DNA from: CAWHOW01 sp050013795
Lineage (GTDB): Bacteria; Bacteroidota; Bacteroidia; Bacteroidales; CG2-30-32-10
Reading direction: 5' to 3'
Assembly: GCA_050013795.1 (NCBI GenBank)
Contig: JBEKEO010000090.1
Coordinates: 1-10,474 of the forward strand
Length of the DNA: 10,474 nt
Under the pieces are notes generated by a model. It saw nothing but the letters and a program-made list of their open reading frames with translations, did not search any database and had not been told where the DNA came from. This document shows positions 1-7,340 of the stretch, one piece after another; the stretch's first letter is position 1; every line of letters starts with the position of its first letter. A program made the translations under genes and the position numbers.

Positions 1-66
1 TGTCAGAATATGCTGAAACACAGGAGGAGAAAAGCAGGTTTCGATTGTGGGTTTCACTTTGTTCAT
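1..66 (-). CDS. Partial CDS, probable 2-phosphosulfolactate phosphatase (ComB-like) N-terminus
   Basis: Reading the minus strand from the ATG at 66-64 gives 22 uninterrupted codons to the window edge: MNKVKPTIETCFSPPVFQHI, then Leu-Thr. The IETCFSPP stretch resembles the opening beta strand of the 2-phosphosulfolactate phosphatase family (PF04029), whose members commonly begin with a short lead followed by (I/V)-x-V-C-F-S-P-A-L. In archaea the enzyme removes phosphate from 2-phosphosulfolactate in coenzyme M synthesis; bacterial homologues act on sulfolactate or have unassigned roles. The start lies 25 bases after the gcvT stop on the same strand, so the two are probably one transcript. An ATG slightly upstream (79-77) runs into a stop after four sense codons, so it is not the start. 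Only the N-terminus is visible; the family call rests on a short motif and is moderate. Confidence 0.55.
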   Translation of the reverse strand, partial: MNKVKPTIETCFSPPVFQHILT

Positions 67-91
67 TTAAAAATATTTCATAAAAGGTTAG

Positions 92-1186
92 TCATCCTTT
101 ATAAAACGGGAACTTCACAACTTTCGCTTTTAGTGATTTATCGCGAACTTTAATAAATATTTCACTACCTTCGGATGCAAACTGAGTTTTTACATAACCC
201 ATGCCGATCGGTTTTTGCAGCGATGGGGCCATTGTTCCTGAAGTTACGTTGCCAATGTTATTTCCGTCTTTATCAACAATCTCATAGTCATGGCGGGCAA
301 TTCCTTTATCTATCAATTCAAAGCCTATAAGTTTTTTTGTAACGCCTTCTTTCTTTTGTTTAAGCAAAACTTGTTTATTGATGAAATCTTTTTCATCGGT
401 GAATTTTGTTATCCAGCCTAAACCTGCTTCAATAGGGGAAGTGGTGTCGTTTATGTCATTTCCATAAAGACAGAAACCCATTTCAAGTCGCAACGTATCA
501 CGTGCGGCAAGACCGATTGGTTTTATTCCATATTCTTTGCCGGCTTCCATAACAGCGTTCCATATTTTTTCAGCATCTTTATTTGCAAAATATACTTCAC
601 ATCCGCCCGAACCTGTATATCCTGTTGTTGAAAATATAACATCTTTCACTTCCGCAAAATCAAGTTTTTTAAATGTGTAATACTCCATATTGGTAACTGG
701 TGTATTTGTTAGCTTTTGCATAGCTTTCAGTGCATTCGGTCCCTGTATAGCAAGCTGCGAAGTTTCATCGGAAGCATTGCAAAGGATAGCGCCCATTTTA
801 TTTTGTTTGTTGCACCATTCCCAGTCTTTATCAATGTTAGCAGCATTCACTACAAGCAAATATGTTTCCGCATTGATGCGATATACAAGAAGGTCATCTA
901 CTATCCCGCCTTTATCATTGGGAAAACAGGAATACTGAACTTTTCCGTCAATAAGTTTTGAAGCATCATTGGAGGTTACCCATTGAACAAAATCCAAAGC
1001 TTTAGGTCCTTTCACCCAAAACTCACCCATGTGCGAAACATCAAAAACGCCAACCGATTTCCTCACCGCTTCATGTTCAGCAATAATGCCTTCGTACTGA
1101 ACAGGCATATTATAACCAGCAAAAGGGATGATTTTTGCTCCTAAAGCTTCATGCATTTTTAAAAAAGCTGTATTTTTCATTATCAT
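92..1186 (-). CDS. gcvT: Glycine cleavage system aminomethyltransferase (T protein)
   Basis: T protein of the glycine cleavage system. It releases ammonia from the aminomethyl-lipoyl H protein and passes the methylene carbon to tetrahydrofolate, giving 5,10-methylene-THF in the cytoplasm. The 364-residue length is normal. Visible family signatures are MPVQYEGI (28-35), GVFDVSHMGE (46-55), GGIVDDLLVYR (93-103, holding the conserved catalytic/folate-contacting Asp at 97 or 98), AIQGPNA (146-152), the YTGSGGCEVY segment (usually YTGEDGFE in the family), and the late ARDTLRLEMG and SPIEAGLGW blocks. Two starts are possible: ATG at 1186 (MIMKNT) or ATG at 1180 (MKNT). Family members usually begin MKxT, so the second may be the real one. 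It is followed 25 bases later by the partial ComB-like gene and diverges from the dehydratase gene. No gcvP or gcvH is in the window, as is common where T, H and P genes are dispersed. Confidence 0.96.
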   Translation of the reverse strand: MIMKNTAFLKMHEALGAKIIPFAGYNMPVQYEGIIAEHEAVRKSVGVFDVSHMGEFWVKGPKALDFVQWVTSNDASKLIDGKVQYSCFPNDKGGIVDDLLVYRINAETYLLVVNAANIDKDWEWCNKQNKMGAILCNASDETSQLAIQGPNALKAMQKLTNTPVTNMEYYTFKKLDFAEVKDVIFSTTGYTGSGGCEVYFANKDAEKIWNAVMEAGKEYGIKPIGLAARDTLRLEMGFCLYGNDINDTTSPIEAGLGWITKFTDEKDFINKQVLLKQKKEGVTKKLIGFELIDKGIARHDYEIVDKDGNNIGNVTSGTMAPSLQKPIGMGYVKTQFASEGSEIFIKVRDKSLKAKVVKFPFYKG

Positions 1187-1227
1187 TAAATTTTAGTAGT
1201 TCCGGTAAAACATTTCTCTGAATAAAA

Positions 1228-1256
1228 CAAAAGTATAAAATCTAATTACACTTGAA
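1228..1256 (-). promoter_or_regulatory. Candidate promoter for gcvT
   Basis: On the minus strand 1235-1228 reads TACTTTTG, an exact match to the Bacteroidota -7 form TAnnTTTG. A weak -33 element, TTC at 1256-1254 (consensus TTG), lies 18 bases upstream. The implied transcript would have a leader of roughly 35-40 bases before the gcvT start. The -7 match is exact and the -33 is one base off, so this is a moderate call. Confidence 0.4.
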
Positions 1257-1312
1257 TAATTATCTGCATTATTTTTCTATATAATTTTAAACTTTCGTTT
1301 AGAAAAACCCAT

Positions 1313-1320
1313 TATCTTTG
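1313..1320 (+). promoter_or_regulatory. Candidate -7 promoter element for the dehydratase gene
   Basis: TATCTTTG at 1313-1320 matches TAnnTTTG exactly and lies 20 bases before the ATG at 1341, giving a very short leader of roughly 14 bases. The -33 region is poor: a TTT at 1293-1295 sits 17 bases upstream, without the G. No Shine-Dalgarno sequence is visible before the ATG, which is usual in this phylum. Confidence 0.4.
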
Positions 1321-1340
1321 AATGTTAAAATTCGAAGTTC

Positions 1341-3212
1341 ATGAATATTGCTTTTCGGAATAGTACACCACGCTGGATCATTTTTATTATTGACCTTTTG
1401 ATATGCACATTTTCTGTTATAATTGCATACCTGCTAAGGTTCAATTTTTCAATTCCATCAAGTGAATTAAGCGCTCTTCCTCAAGTGCTGATTGTAATTC
1501 TTATCATCAGGATATTAAGTTTTATTATAATGAAAACTTATGCCGGTATTGTAAGATATACCAGCACACGTGATGCTGTCAGAATATTTCTGGTTGTAAC
1601 AGCAGGAAGTGTTACTTTTATTATCATCAACCTTATCACATTCTACTTAATTAACTATACTTTCCCAATCCCGTTTTCCATTATCATTATTGATTATTTA
1701 TTTACGGTTTTTGTAATGAATGCCTTCAGGATAATTGTAAAAATCACCTTCATGGAAATGCAAAATCCAACAAAAGCAAAAACCAATGTAATTATCTTCG
1801 GCGCTGGAGAAGCGGGTTTTATTACAAAAAGATCCCTCGACAGGGATGCCGGTATGAAATATAAAGTCATTGCCTTTATTGATGATGATCCGAAAAAAAC
1901 CGGAAAGATGATGGAAGGTATCAATATATTCGGTGCTGATAAATTGCAAAATCTCTTAGAAACAAAAACAATTGCTCATGTTATCATTTCTATACAGAAC
2001 CTTAATTCATCAAGGAAAAAGGAGATAAGCGAACTTTGTCTACAGCACAATACCAAAGTGCTTGTAGTACCTCCAGTTGAGCGTTGGATAAACGGAGAAC
2101 TAAGTTTTAAACAAATTAAAAAAATAAATATTGAAGACCTGCTCGGACGCGATGTAATAAAACTTGATGAAAAAGAAATATCGAAACAACTCAGGGATAA
2201 GGTTATTTTAGTAACAGGGGCTGCAGGATCCGTGGGAAGTGAGCTTGTAAGGCAGATATCACAATTTGCTCCCAAGAAGATCATACTTCTTGATCAGGCT
2301 GAAACGCCATTGTTTCATATGGACATAGAGATGCTTGAAAAATTCAAAGGGTGCAATTTCGAAGTTGTTATCGGGGATATTAGGAATTGTGAAAGGATGC
2401 AGCGCCTGTTTGATTATTTTAAACCTGAAATTGTTTATCATGCCGCTGCTTATAAGCATGTTCCCATGATGGAAAACAATCCTTCCGAAGCTGTGTTTAC
2501 CAATGTTGAAGGGACTAAGATTATTACTGATCTTTCCATTACATACAATGTTGAAAAATTTGTCATGATTTCAACTGATAAGGCAGTTTATCCTACCAGT
2601 GTTATGGGTGCTTCAAAAAGGATTGCAGAAATATATACCCAATCAATGAATAAGTTAAACAAAACTAAATTCATTACTACACGCTTTGGAAATGTTCTTG
2701 GTTCAAGTGGTTCGGTGATTCCTCTATTCAAAGAGCAAATTGAAAAGGGAGGACCAATCACTATCACCGATCCGAATGTTACACGCTATTTCATGACTAT
2801 TCCTGAAGCCTGCAGTTTGGTATTGGAAGCAGGTGTCATGGGCAAAGGCGGTGAGATATTTATTTTCGATATGGGAAAATCTGTAAAGATTGTTGATCTT
2901 GCAAAGAAAATGATCCAGTTATCTGGACTAACATTAGGGAAAGATATTCAAATAACATATACAGGGCTCAGACCAGGTGAAAAACTATATGAAGAATTAT
3001 TGAATGATAAGGAAAACACTATTCCCACGCATCACCCTCAGATTATGATTGCAAAAATTCAGGAATCGGATTTAGAAAAAACTACGAAAGAAGTTGATGA
3101 ACTGATCAGCCTTTTCAAAACTCAGAAAAACTTTGAGATTGTAAAAAAAATGAAGCAGATGGTCCCTGAATACATCAGCAATAATTCTATATTTGCCGAA
3201 TTGGATAATTAA
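1341..3212 (+). CDS. Membrane-bound nucleotide-sugar 4,6-dehydratase, CapD/WbpM/PglF type (polysaccharide biosynthesis)
   Basis: A 623-residue protein with the full long-form architecture. Four hydrophobic segments lie at about 12-35, 44-66, 85-105 and 112-132. A first Rossmann-like (CoA-binding-type) domain starts at VIIFGAGEAG (150-159). The C-terminal extended SDR domain starts at VILVTGAAGSVGSE, with the NAD(P) loop GxxGxxG at 293-299. The catalytic segment STDKAVYPTSVMGASKR begins at Ser411; Ser411, Met422 and Lys426 form the S-M-K arrangement known from WbpM-like long forms, where Met replaces the usual Tyr, and Asp413-Lys414 match the catalytic Asp-Lys of the FlaA1 family. By family, it converts UDP-GlcNAc (or a related UDP-HexNAc) to the 4-keto-6-deoxy sugar at the inner membrane, for capsule, O-antigen or protein glycans. 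The exact substrate cannot be read from sequence. No other glycan gene is in the window, so it looks like a stand-alone gene. Its stop is 3 bases from the convergent sucC stop. Confidence 0.92.
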   Translation: MNIAFRNSTPRWIIFIIDLLICTFSVIIAYLLRFNFSIPSSELSALPQVLIVILIIRILSFIIMKTYAGIVRYTSTRDAVRIFLVVTAGSVTFIIINLITFYLINYTFPIPFSIIIIDYLFTVFVMNAFRIIVKITFMEMQNPTKAKTNVIIFGAGEAGFITKRSLDRDAGMKYKVIAFIDDDPKKTGKMMEGINIFGADKLQNLLETKTIAHVIISIQNLNSSRKKEISELCLQHNTKVLVVPPVERWINGELSFKQIKKINIEDLLGRDVIKLDEKEISKQLRDKVILVTGAAGSVGSELVRQISQFAPKKIILLDQAETPLFHMDIEMLEKFKGCNFEVVIGDIRNCERMQRLFDYFKPEIVYHAAAYKHVPMMENNPSEAVFTNVEGTKIITDLSITYNVEKFVMISTDKAVYPTSVMGASKRIAEIYTQSMNKLNKTKFITTRFGNVLGSSGSVIPLFKEQIEKGGPITITDPNVTRYFMTIPEACSLVLEAGVMGKGGEIFIFDMGKSVKIVDLAKKMIQLSGLTLGKDIQITYTGLRPGEKLYEELLNDKENTIPTHHPQIMIAKIQESDLEKTTKEVDELISLFKTQKNFEIVKKMKQMVPEYISNNSIFAELDN

Positions 3213-3215
3213 ATC

Positions 3216-4406
3216 TTATGCAAGCACTTTAGTAACAAGGTCGGCAGCATCCTGTAGCTGGATAGCTGAATAAACCTTCAAGCCGGAATCATCTATTATC
3301 TTTTTTGCTTCTTTGGCATTAGTCCCCTGCAAACGAACAATAATAGGGACTTTTATTTCACCAATATTTTTATAGGCATCCACAATTCCATTTGCAACTC
3401 TGTCACAACGAACAATACCGCCAAAAATATTTACAAGAATAGCTTTCACATTTGAATCCTTTAAAATAATCCTGAAAGCTTCTTCAACTCTTTTGGCATT
3501 TGCCGTACCACCCACATCAAGGAAATTAGCAGGTTCGCCACCTGATAACTTTATAATGTCCATCGTTGCCATAGCCAGTCCCGCACCATTCACCATGCAG
3601 CCGACATTGCCGTCGAGTTTTACAAAGTTTAACCCAAAACTACCAGCTTCCACTTCCATGGGATCTTCTTCATTTAAATCACGCATCGCTAAAATATCAG
3701 GATGGCGGAAAAGTGAATTATTATCAATGGTAACTTTTGCATCTGCTGCATAGACTTTATTATCGCTTGTTTTAATTACAGGATTAATTTCAATAAGCGT
3801 GGCATCCAGTCCACAGTATGCATTGTAAAGCGAATTCACAAATGATATCATTTCCTTAAAGGCTGCTCCACCAAGTCCTAAGTTAAAAGCAACTTTTCTA
3901 CATTGGAAGGGTTGCAAACCCACTTTCGGGTCTATTTCTTCCTTATAGATTAATTCAGGGGTTTCTGCTGCAACATCTTCAATGCTCATTCCTCCCTGGG
4001 GTGAATACATGATGATATTCCGGCCTGTCTGCCTGTTCATCAGTATCCCGATATAAAACTCCTTTGGTTCGGTTTCACCTTTATAATATATATTTTGTTC
4101 TATCAATACACGGCGTACTTTTTTACCGGCAGGTCCTGTTTGTGGAGTTACCAGCTGCATCCCCAGTATTTTTGTTGCATATTCTTTTACTTCATTTATA
4201 CTCTTTGCAATCTTCACTCCACCGCCTTTCCCTCTGCCGCCGGCATGAATCTGGGCTTTAACAGCCCAAACATCTGAGCCGATTTTAATTTTCAGCATTT
4301 CTGCTGCTTTAACAGCCTCATCAGGAGTATCTACTACCATTCCTTCAGGAACAGCAACACCAAATTTTTTAAGCAATGACTTGCTTTGGTATTCATGTAA
4401 ATTCAT
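3216..4406 (-). CDS. sucC: Succinyl-CoA ligase (ADP-forming) subunit beta
   Basis: Beta subunit of succinyl-CoA synthetase, which with SucD interconverts succinyl-CoA and succinate with nucleotide phosphorylation in the TCA cycle. The 396-residue length is typical (E. coli 388). The start MNLHEYQSKSLL is the family N-terminus and fixes the ATG at 4406. The ATP-grasp domain is clear: Lys50 in VWAVKAQIHAGG, the glycine-rich GGRGKGGG (56-63), and the metal site Glu206-Ile-Asn208-Pro with Asp222, whose 14-residue spacing equals that of the E. coli Mg ligands Asn199 and Asp213. The C-terminal ligase domain contains GNVGCMVNGAGLAMATMD (266-283), GGEPANFLDVGG (289-300) and NIFGGIVRCD (326-335). The specificity for ATP or GTP cannot be decided by eye. 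sucD is not adjacent, so the two subunits are encoded apart or further away. The gene converges on the dehydratase gene and diverges from the TonB receptor. Confidence 0.97.
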   Translation of the reverse strand: MNLHEYQSKSLLKKFGVAVPEGMVVDTPDEAVKAAEMLKIKIGSDVWAVKAQIHAGGRGKGGGVKIAKSINEVKEYATKILGMQLVTPQTGPAGKKVRRVLIEQNIYYKGETEPKEFYIGILMNRQTGRNIIMYSPQGGMSIEDVAAETPELIYKEEIDPKVGLQPFQCRKVAFNLGLGGAAFKEMISFVNSLYNAYCGLDATLIEINPVIKTSDNKVYAADAKVTIDNNSLFRHPDILAMRDLNEEDPMEVEAGSFGLNFVKLDGNVGCMVNGAGLAMATMDIIKLSGGEPANFLDVGGTANAKRVEEAFRIILKDSNVKAILVNIFGGIVRCDRVANGIVDAYKNIGEIKVPIIVRLQGTNAKEAKKIIDDSGLKVYSAIQLQDAADLVTKVLA

Positions 4407-4443
4407 AAATAATGATTTAATTCCTCTTTTGGATAGGTTTATG

Positions 4444-4474
4444 CAAAATTAAAAATAAAATCTTACAATATTAA
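4444..4474 (-). promoter_or_regulatory. Candidate proximal promoter for sucC
   Basis: The minus strand carries TAATTTTG at 4451-4444, an exact TAnnTTTG match, with TTA (one base off TTG) 20 bases upstream at 4474-4472. It would give a leader of about 30 bases before the sucC ATG at 4406, the more usual distance for this phylum. Confidence 0.4.
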
Positions 4475-4545
4475 CTAGTTCTCAAAATGAGTTTTATTCT
4501 CCTTTACATGAAGTTCATCCGCTTTATATTGCCATCAGTAGTCTG

Positions 4546-4576
4546 CAAAACTATTTTTCTTATACTGCTAGTGCAA
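4546..4576 (-). promoter_or_regulatory. Candidate distal promoter for sucC
   Basis: On the minus strand TTG (4576-4574), 20 bases, then TAGTTTTG (4553-4546) fits the Bacteroidota consensus at both elements with ideal spacing. If used, it produces a transcript with a leader of about 130 bases before sucC, running through the proximal candidate at 4444-4474. I see no convincing riboswitch-like fold in that leader. The rest of the 4407-4686 intergenic region contains no exact plus-strand TAnnTTTG; the best plus-strand candidate for the receptor is TTG at 4608-4610, 18 bases, then TAATTTTA at 4629-4636, with one mismatch. Confidence 0.45.
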
Positions 4577-4686
4577 TTTACAGTGAAAATAAATTAAATA
4601 GAGCTAATTGCTTTTGTCTATAAATGCATAATTTTATCCCCTTTTAGAATAAAAACAAAATAGCAGAAGAATATTAAATTAAGAGA

Positions 4687-5601
4687 ATGAATTTAATGAC
4701 ATCCTTCTATAAAATCAAACCCGTCACCATAACGATTGGCATTACATTGCTTTTCGCCTTATTCTCATTTAATGTAAATGCTCAGAATGCAAATAAAACT
4801 GCCGGGAAAATATCAGGAAGAATTATTGACTCCTTGTCAGGGCAGCCGGTTGAATATGCTGCAATAAGTTTGCTTTTGCAGGCAAATAACAAAGTGGTAA
4901 ATGGTGCAACTTCCGACAGTAAAGGTGTATTCAAGATGACTGATGTGGCTGGAGGCTCTTATAAAATGCTTATTGAGTTTATCGGATATAAACGATATGA
5001 GAAAAATAATATTGTGGTAAGCAAAGAGAATCCGGAAGTTGCGCTTGGAGATATTTTCTTAACAATAAAAAATGCAACCCTTAAAGCGGTAAATATTACA
5101 GCGGATAAAAGTTATATAGAGGAGAAAATTGATAAAACAGTTTACAATGCCGAAAAAGATATTACCTCACAAGGGGGCGTAGCTGCCGATATATTGAAAA
5201 AAGTGCCACAGGTTTCCGTGGATGTTGATGGCAATGTTGAACTGCAGGGCAATTCAAACATACGCTTTTTAATTAATGGTAAACCTTCCGTGCTGTTTGG
5301 CAGTAATATTACCGATGTATTGCAGTCCATACCTGCAAGCCAGATTCAAAGCATTGAAGTCATCACAAGTCCCGGGGCTAAATACGACGCTGAAGGAACA
5401 GGAGGTATCATCAATATCATTCTAAAGAAAAGTACTGCCCATGGCATGAGCGGCAATATTTCCCTCACAGGTGGTACGCGACTGGAGAATGGTTCTGTCA
5501 ATCTGAATATGCGCAGAGGTAAGTTTGGAGTTAATGTTTTTTTTAGCGGGAACGCCCAGTTGCTTTCAACTACCAATAATATTATGAATCGTACATCATA
5601 G
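4687..5601 (+). CDS. TonB-dependent receptor, N-terminal fragment (signal peptide, regulatory-like domain, plug)
   Basis: This 304-residue open segment contains an N-terminal signal peptide (hydrophobic core about 14-30, likely cleavage near NAQ at 31-33). A carboxypeptidase-regulatory-like beta-sandwich follows at about 40-125 (GKISGRIIDSLSGQPVEYAAI and IEFIGYKRYE are typical). The TonB plug lies at about 135-250, with the hallmark blocks ADILKKVPQVSVDVDGNVEL, IRFLINGKPS, IEVITSPGAKYDAEGTGGI and INIILKK. The first barrel strands begin near residue 255. The ATG at 4687 is chosen because it places the signal peptide at the N-terminus; an ATG three codons later would serve equally well. No Shine-Dalgarno is seen. 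It ends at the TAG, in the middle of an extracellular-loop-like stretch. Confidence 0.85.
   Translation: MNLMTSFYKIKPVTITIGITLLFALFSFNVNAQNANKTAGKISGRIIDSLSGQPVEYAAISLLLQANNKVVNGATSDSKGVFKMTDVAGGSYKMLIEFIGYKRYEKNNIVVSKENPEVALGDIFLTIKNATLKAVNITADKSYIEEKIDKTVYNAEKDITSQGGVAADILKKVPQVSVDVDGNVELQGNSNIRFLINGKPSVLFGSNITDVLQSIPASQIQSIEVITSPGAKYDAEGTGGIINIILKKSTAHGMSGNISLTGGTRLENGSVNLNMRRGKFGVNVFFSGNAQLLSTTNNIMNRTS
5599..5601 (+). other. In-frame TAG nonsense codon within the receptor gene
   Basis: The codons around it read AAT CGT ACA TCA TAG GAT TCC TCT TCA. One base change would restore a sense codon (for example CAG Gln, TAT Tyr, TGG Trp, AAG Lys or GAG Glu). Sequence on both sides is typical of the family's early barrel, and the frame is preserved. 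Confidence 0.9.
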
Positions 5602-5661
5602 GATTCCTCTTCAACGGTACGACTGCTTCAAAATGGCAGCAGTGATTTTCAAAGACATGGT

Positions 5662-7200
5662 ATGCAATCGGGTGTTGGGTTTGACTGGGATATAACACCA
5701 AAGGATAATATCAATCTTTCATTGGGTTACGATTATTTCGGGAACAGCAATTCGGGAAGTGCCGGCCGCCAGAACCTATTGCTGGATGCTTCGGGAAACC
5801 AACTTTCTGATTTTAATGATATGGTCATTACATCCAATAAATTCCATGAATATTCATATGACTGGGATCTTGGCTATAAAAAGAAATTCAAAAAGGAAGA
5901 CCAGGAACTGGAGATTACCTGCAGCTCGTCTAACGGAAATATCTTTACTTATTATGACGAAGAACAAAAATATGTAACGCCTGATTCGACGTATTACAGT
6001 TCTTACGGGAATAATCCCGGTATTGAAAATGAAACTGACTTTGTAATAAACTATTCTCAACCACTGGGAGGAGATGCTGTAATTGAAGCAGGTGGCAAAA
6101 CAGAACTGGACCATATTAAAAGCACGTCTGATGTTTATCTGCAAGATATTGCATCGGGTAACTTTGATTATAACTCCAATCAGTCGTCTTCGGTTGATTT
6201 CAGGAGGACTATCTATGCCGGATATCTTTCAGCCACTTTTAAACTATTCAAACTGTTTGATATTAAAGCCGGATGCCGGGACGAATACACTGAAGCAACG
6301 GCCGATTATTCGAACTCAGGCAATATCAAAATGGCACCTTACAACACCATAGTTCCTTCCATGGTTATTTCGCACTCATTCAAGAAAAAGCAAACCTTGA
6401 AGATCAGCTACACCCACCGCATTGAGCGCCCCGATTACCGGGACATGAACCCCTTCTTCAATGCCAGTGACCCAAAAAACATTACTACCGGTAACCCTAA
6501 TCTTCACCCCGAGATCGGTGATAAAATTGAACTGAGCTACAGCCAGACCTTTAAAAACGGGGCAACCATCACTCCAGTCATGTTTTATCGCGGGAATAAA
6601 GACGACATACAATCTTATACAGTATATTACCCTGTATATACCATCGGCGATTCGACCTATACGAATGTTTCCGTCAGTACGCGTGAAAATATCGGACGTG
6701 AAGATAATTACGGGCTTAGTATTTTTGCTTCTGTGCCTGCAGGAAAGAAATTCAACTTCCGTACCAATATTTCCTGTTTCGAAAGATATATCAATACCGG
6801 CATGGCTACCGGTGGCAATGTACACGGCTTTAACAGCCGCAGCAACCTAAATGTGTCGTACCAGCTAAGCAGTACGTTTATATTAGAATTAATGGGCAAT
6901 TACAATTCTCCCAGAGTAAATGCCCAGGGAACGATGCCCGCATTCTTCACCTACAACTTTGCTTTTCGCAAACAGTTGTTCAATAAAAAAGGAAGCATAG
7001 CCTTAACGGCAACCAATTTCTTTAATAAATATATTGATCAGAAAACAGAGCTTACCGGTGAAAACTTTACTATCGATAATACCCGCCAGTTACCTTACCG
7101 TTCCTTCGGAATTAATTTGACCTACAAATTCGGAAAAATGGATTTCAGGAATGAAAAAGAAACGGAGGATATCAACCTGACCAACCCTCCGGGGAATTAA
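5662..7200 (+). CDS. TonB-dependent receptor, C-terminal beta-barrel fragment
   Basis: This 512-residue stretch follows an internal ATG and has no signal peptide, so it is not a free-standing gene but the barrel of the interrupted receptor. True homology starts upstream, at 5602. Alternating polar/aromatic strands are seen throughout (for example VGFDWDITPKDNINLSLGYD). The conserved barrel core includes the block beginning TLKISYTHRIERPDYRDMNP, followed by NPNLHPEIGDKIELSYSQ, a signature of this receptor family. The last strand SFGINLTYKFGKM sits near the C-terminus, followed by a short acidic tail ending NPPGN. Parts of the barrel around 6410-6500 and 6780-6840 look richer in G and C than the gene's 5' end; I read this as base-composition variation, not proof of transfer. 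Confidence 0.82.
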   Translation: MQSGVGFDWDITPKDNINLSLGYDYFGNSNSGSAGRQNLLLDASGNQLSDFNDMVITSNKFHEYSYDWDLGYKKKFKKEDQELEITCSSSNGNIFTYYDEEQKYVTPDSTYYSSYGNNPGIENETDFVINYSQPLGGDAVIEAGGKTELDHIKSTSDVYLQDIASGNFDYNSNQSSSVDFRRTIYAGYLSATFKLFKLFDIKAGCRDEYTEATADYSNSGNIKMAPYNTIVPSMVISHSFKKKQTLKISYTHRIERPDYRDMNPFFNASDPKNITTGNPNLHPEIGDKIELSYSQTFKNGATITPVMFYRGNKDDIQSYTVYYPVYTIGDSTYTNVSVSTRENIGREDNYGLSIFASVPAGKKFNFRTNISCFERYINTGMATGGNVHGFNSRSNLNVSYQLSSTFILELMGNYNSPRVNAQGTMPAFFTYNFAFRKQLFNKKGSIALTATNFFNKYIDQKTELTGENFTIDNTRQLPYRSFGINLTYKFGKMDFRNEKETEDINLTNPPGN

Positions 7201-7340
7201 AGCGCTATTATGAAAGTATCTCCCTGTTTTAATGCATAATTAAACGCATAACTACCGGTTTAATCATGATAAGCGAGTTTATTTTCTTTACATTAAAAGA
7301 ATGAAATCTCCAGTAAAACCGGAGTCTTCTATAATAGAAG
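7201..7340. other. Convergent intergenic region between the receptor and the secreted protein gene
   Basis: This 140-base region separates two converging genes. It holds the minus-strand hairpin at 7308-7324 and an adjacent perfect palindrome CTTCTATAATAGAAG at 7326-7340, directly after the 7341 gene's stop. On the receptor side an AT-rich imperfect repeat (GTTTTAAT near 7229 with ATTAAAC downstream) has no strong U-tract, so I see no clear intrinsic terminator for the receptor. Confidence 0.4.
7308..7324 (-). terminator. Candidate terminator hairpin for the 7341-8600 gene
   Basis: On the minus strand CTCCGG-TTTTA-CTGGAG can form a six-pair stem (one G-U) with a five-base loop, followed by ATTTCATTCTTTT. 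It lies 16 bases after the stop codon. The U-rich tract is interrupted, so it is a weak intrinsic terminator. The plus-strand form has an A-C mismatch, so it is better on the minus strand. Confidence 0.35.

Larger units (their letters stand above)
4687..7200 (+). pseudogene. TonB-dependent outer-membrane receptor interrupted by one in-frame TAG
   Basis: The two open stretches 4687-5601 and 5662-7200 are in the same frame. The 20 codons between them (5602-5661, DSSSTVRLLQNGSSDFQRHG) are also open and continue the beta-barrel sequence. The whole is therefore one 837-codon gene with a single stop, TAG at 5599-5601 (codon 305). Intact, it would be an outer-membrane receptor of the OMP_b-brl_3 kind: signal peptide, carboxypeptidase-regulatory-like domain, plug, barrel. 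Its length is normal for the family and I see no frameshift or missing block. Termination at codon 305 leaves only the periplasmic domain, plug and the first barrel strands, which could not form a pore. The ligand is unknown. The gene stands alone: no SusD-like partner lies downstream, which argues against a SusC-type glycan importer. Confidence 0.85.

Noticed and set aside
690..961. Plus-strand open frames inside gcvT
   Set aside because: They lie opposite a full-length, clearly conserved gcvT and have no family-like sequence.
5599..5601. TAG recoded as an amino acid across the genome
   Set aside because: The gene at 7341-8600 ends naturally at a TAG right after its sorting domain, so TAG works as a stop in this genome.
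6376..6825. A 149-codon minus-strand frame within the receptor barrel
   Set aside because: The plus-strand frame carries conserved receptor barrel signatures here, so the opposing frame is a by-product of that coding sequence.
4687..7200. SusC-type glycan importer of a polysaccharide utilization locus
   Set aside because: No SusD-like gene follows, the next genes are on the other strand, and the barrel sequence fits the OMP_b-brl_3 receptor type better.
7326..7340. CTTCTATAATAGAAG palindrome as a protein binding site
   Set aside because: It lies directly after a stop codon in a convergent region with no promoter nearby; a role in 3'-end structure or chance is more likely, and one copy is too little to argue for an operator.
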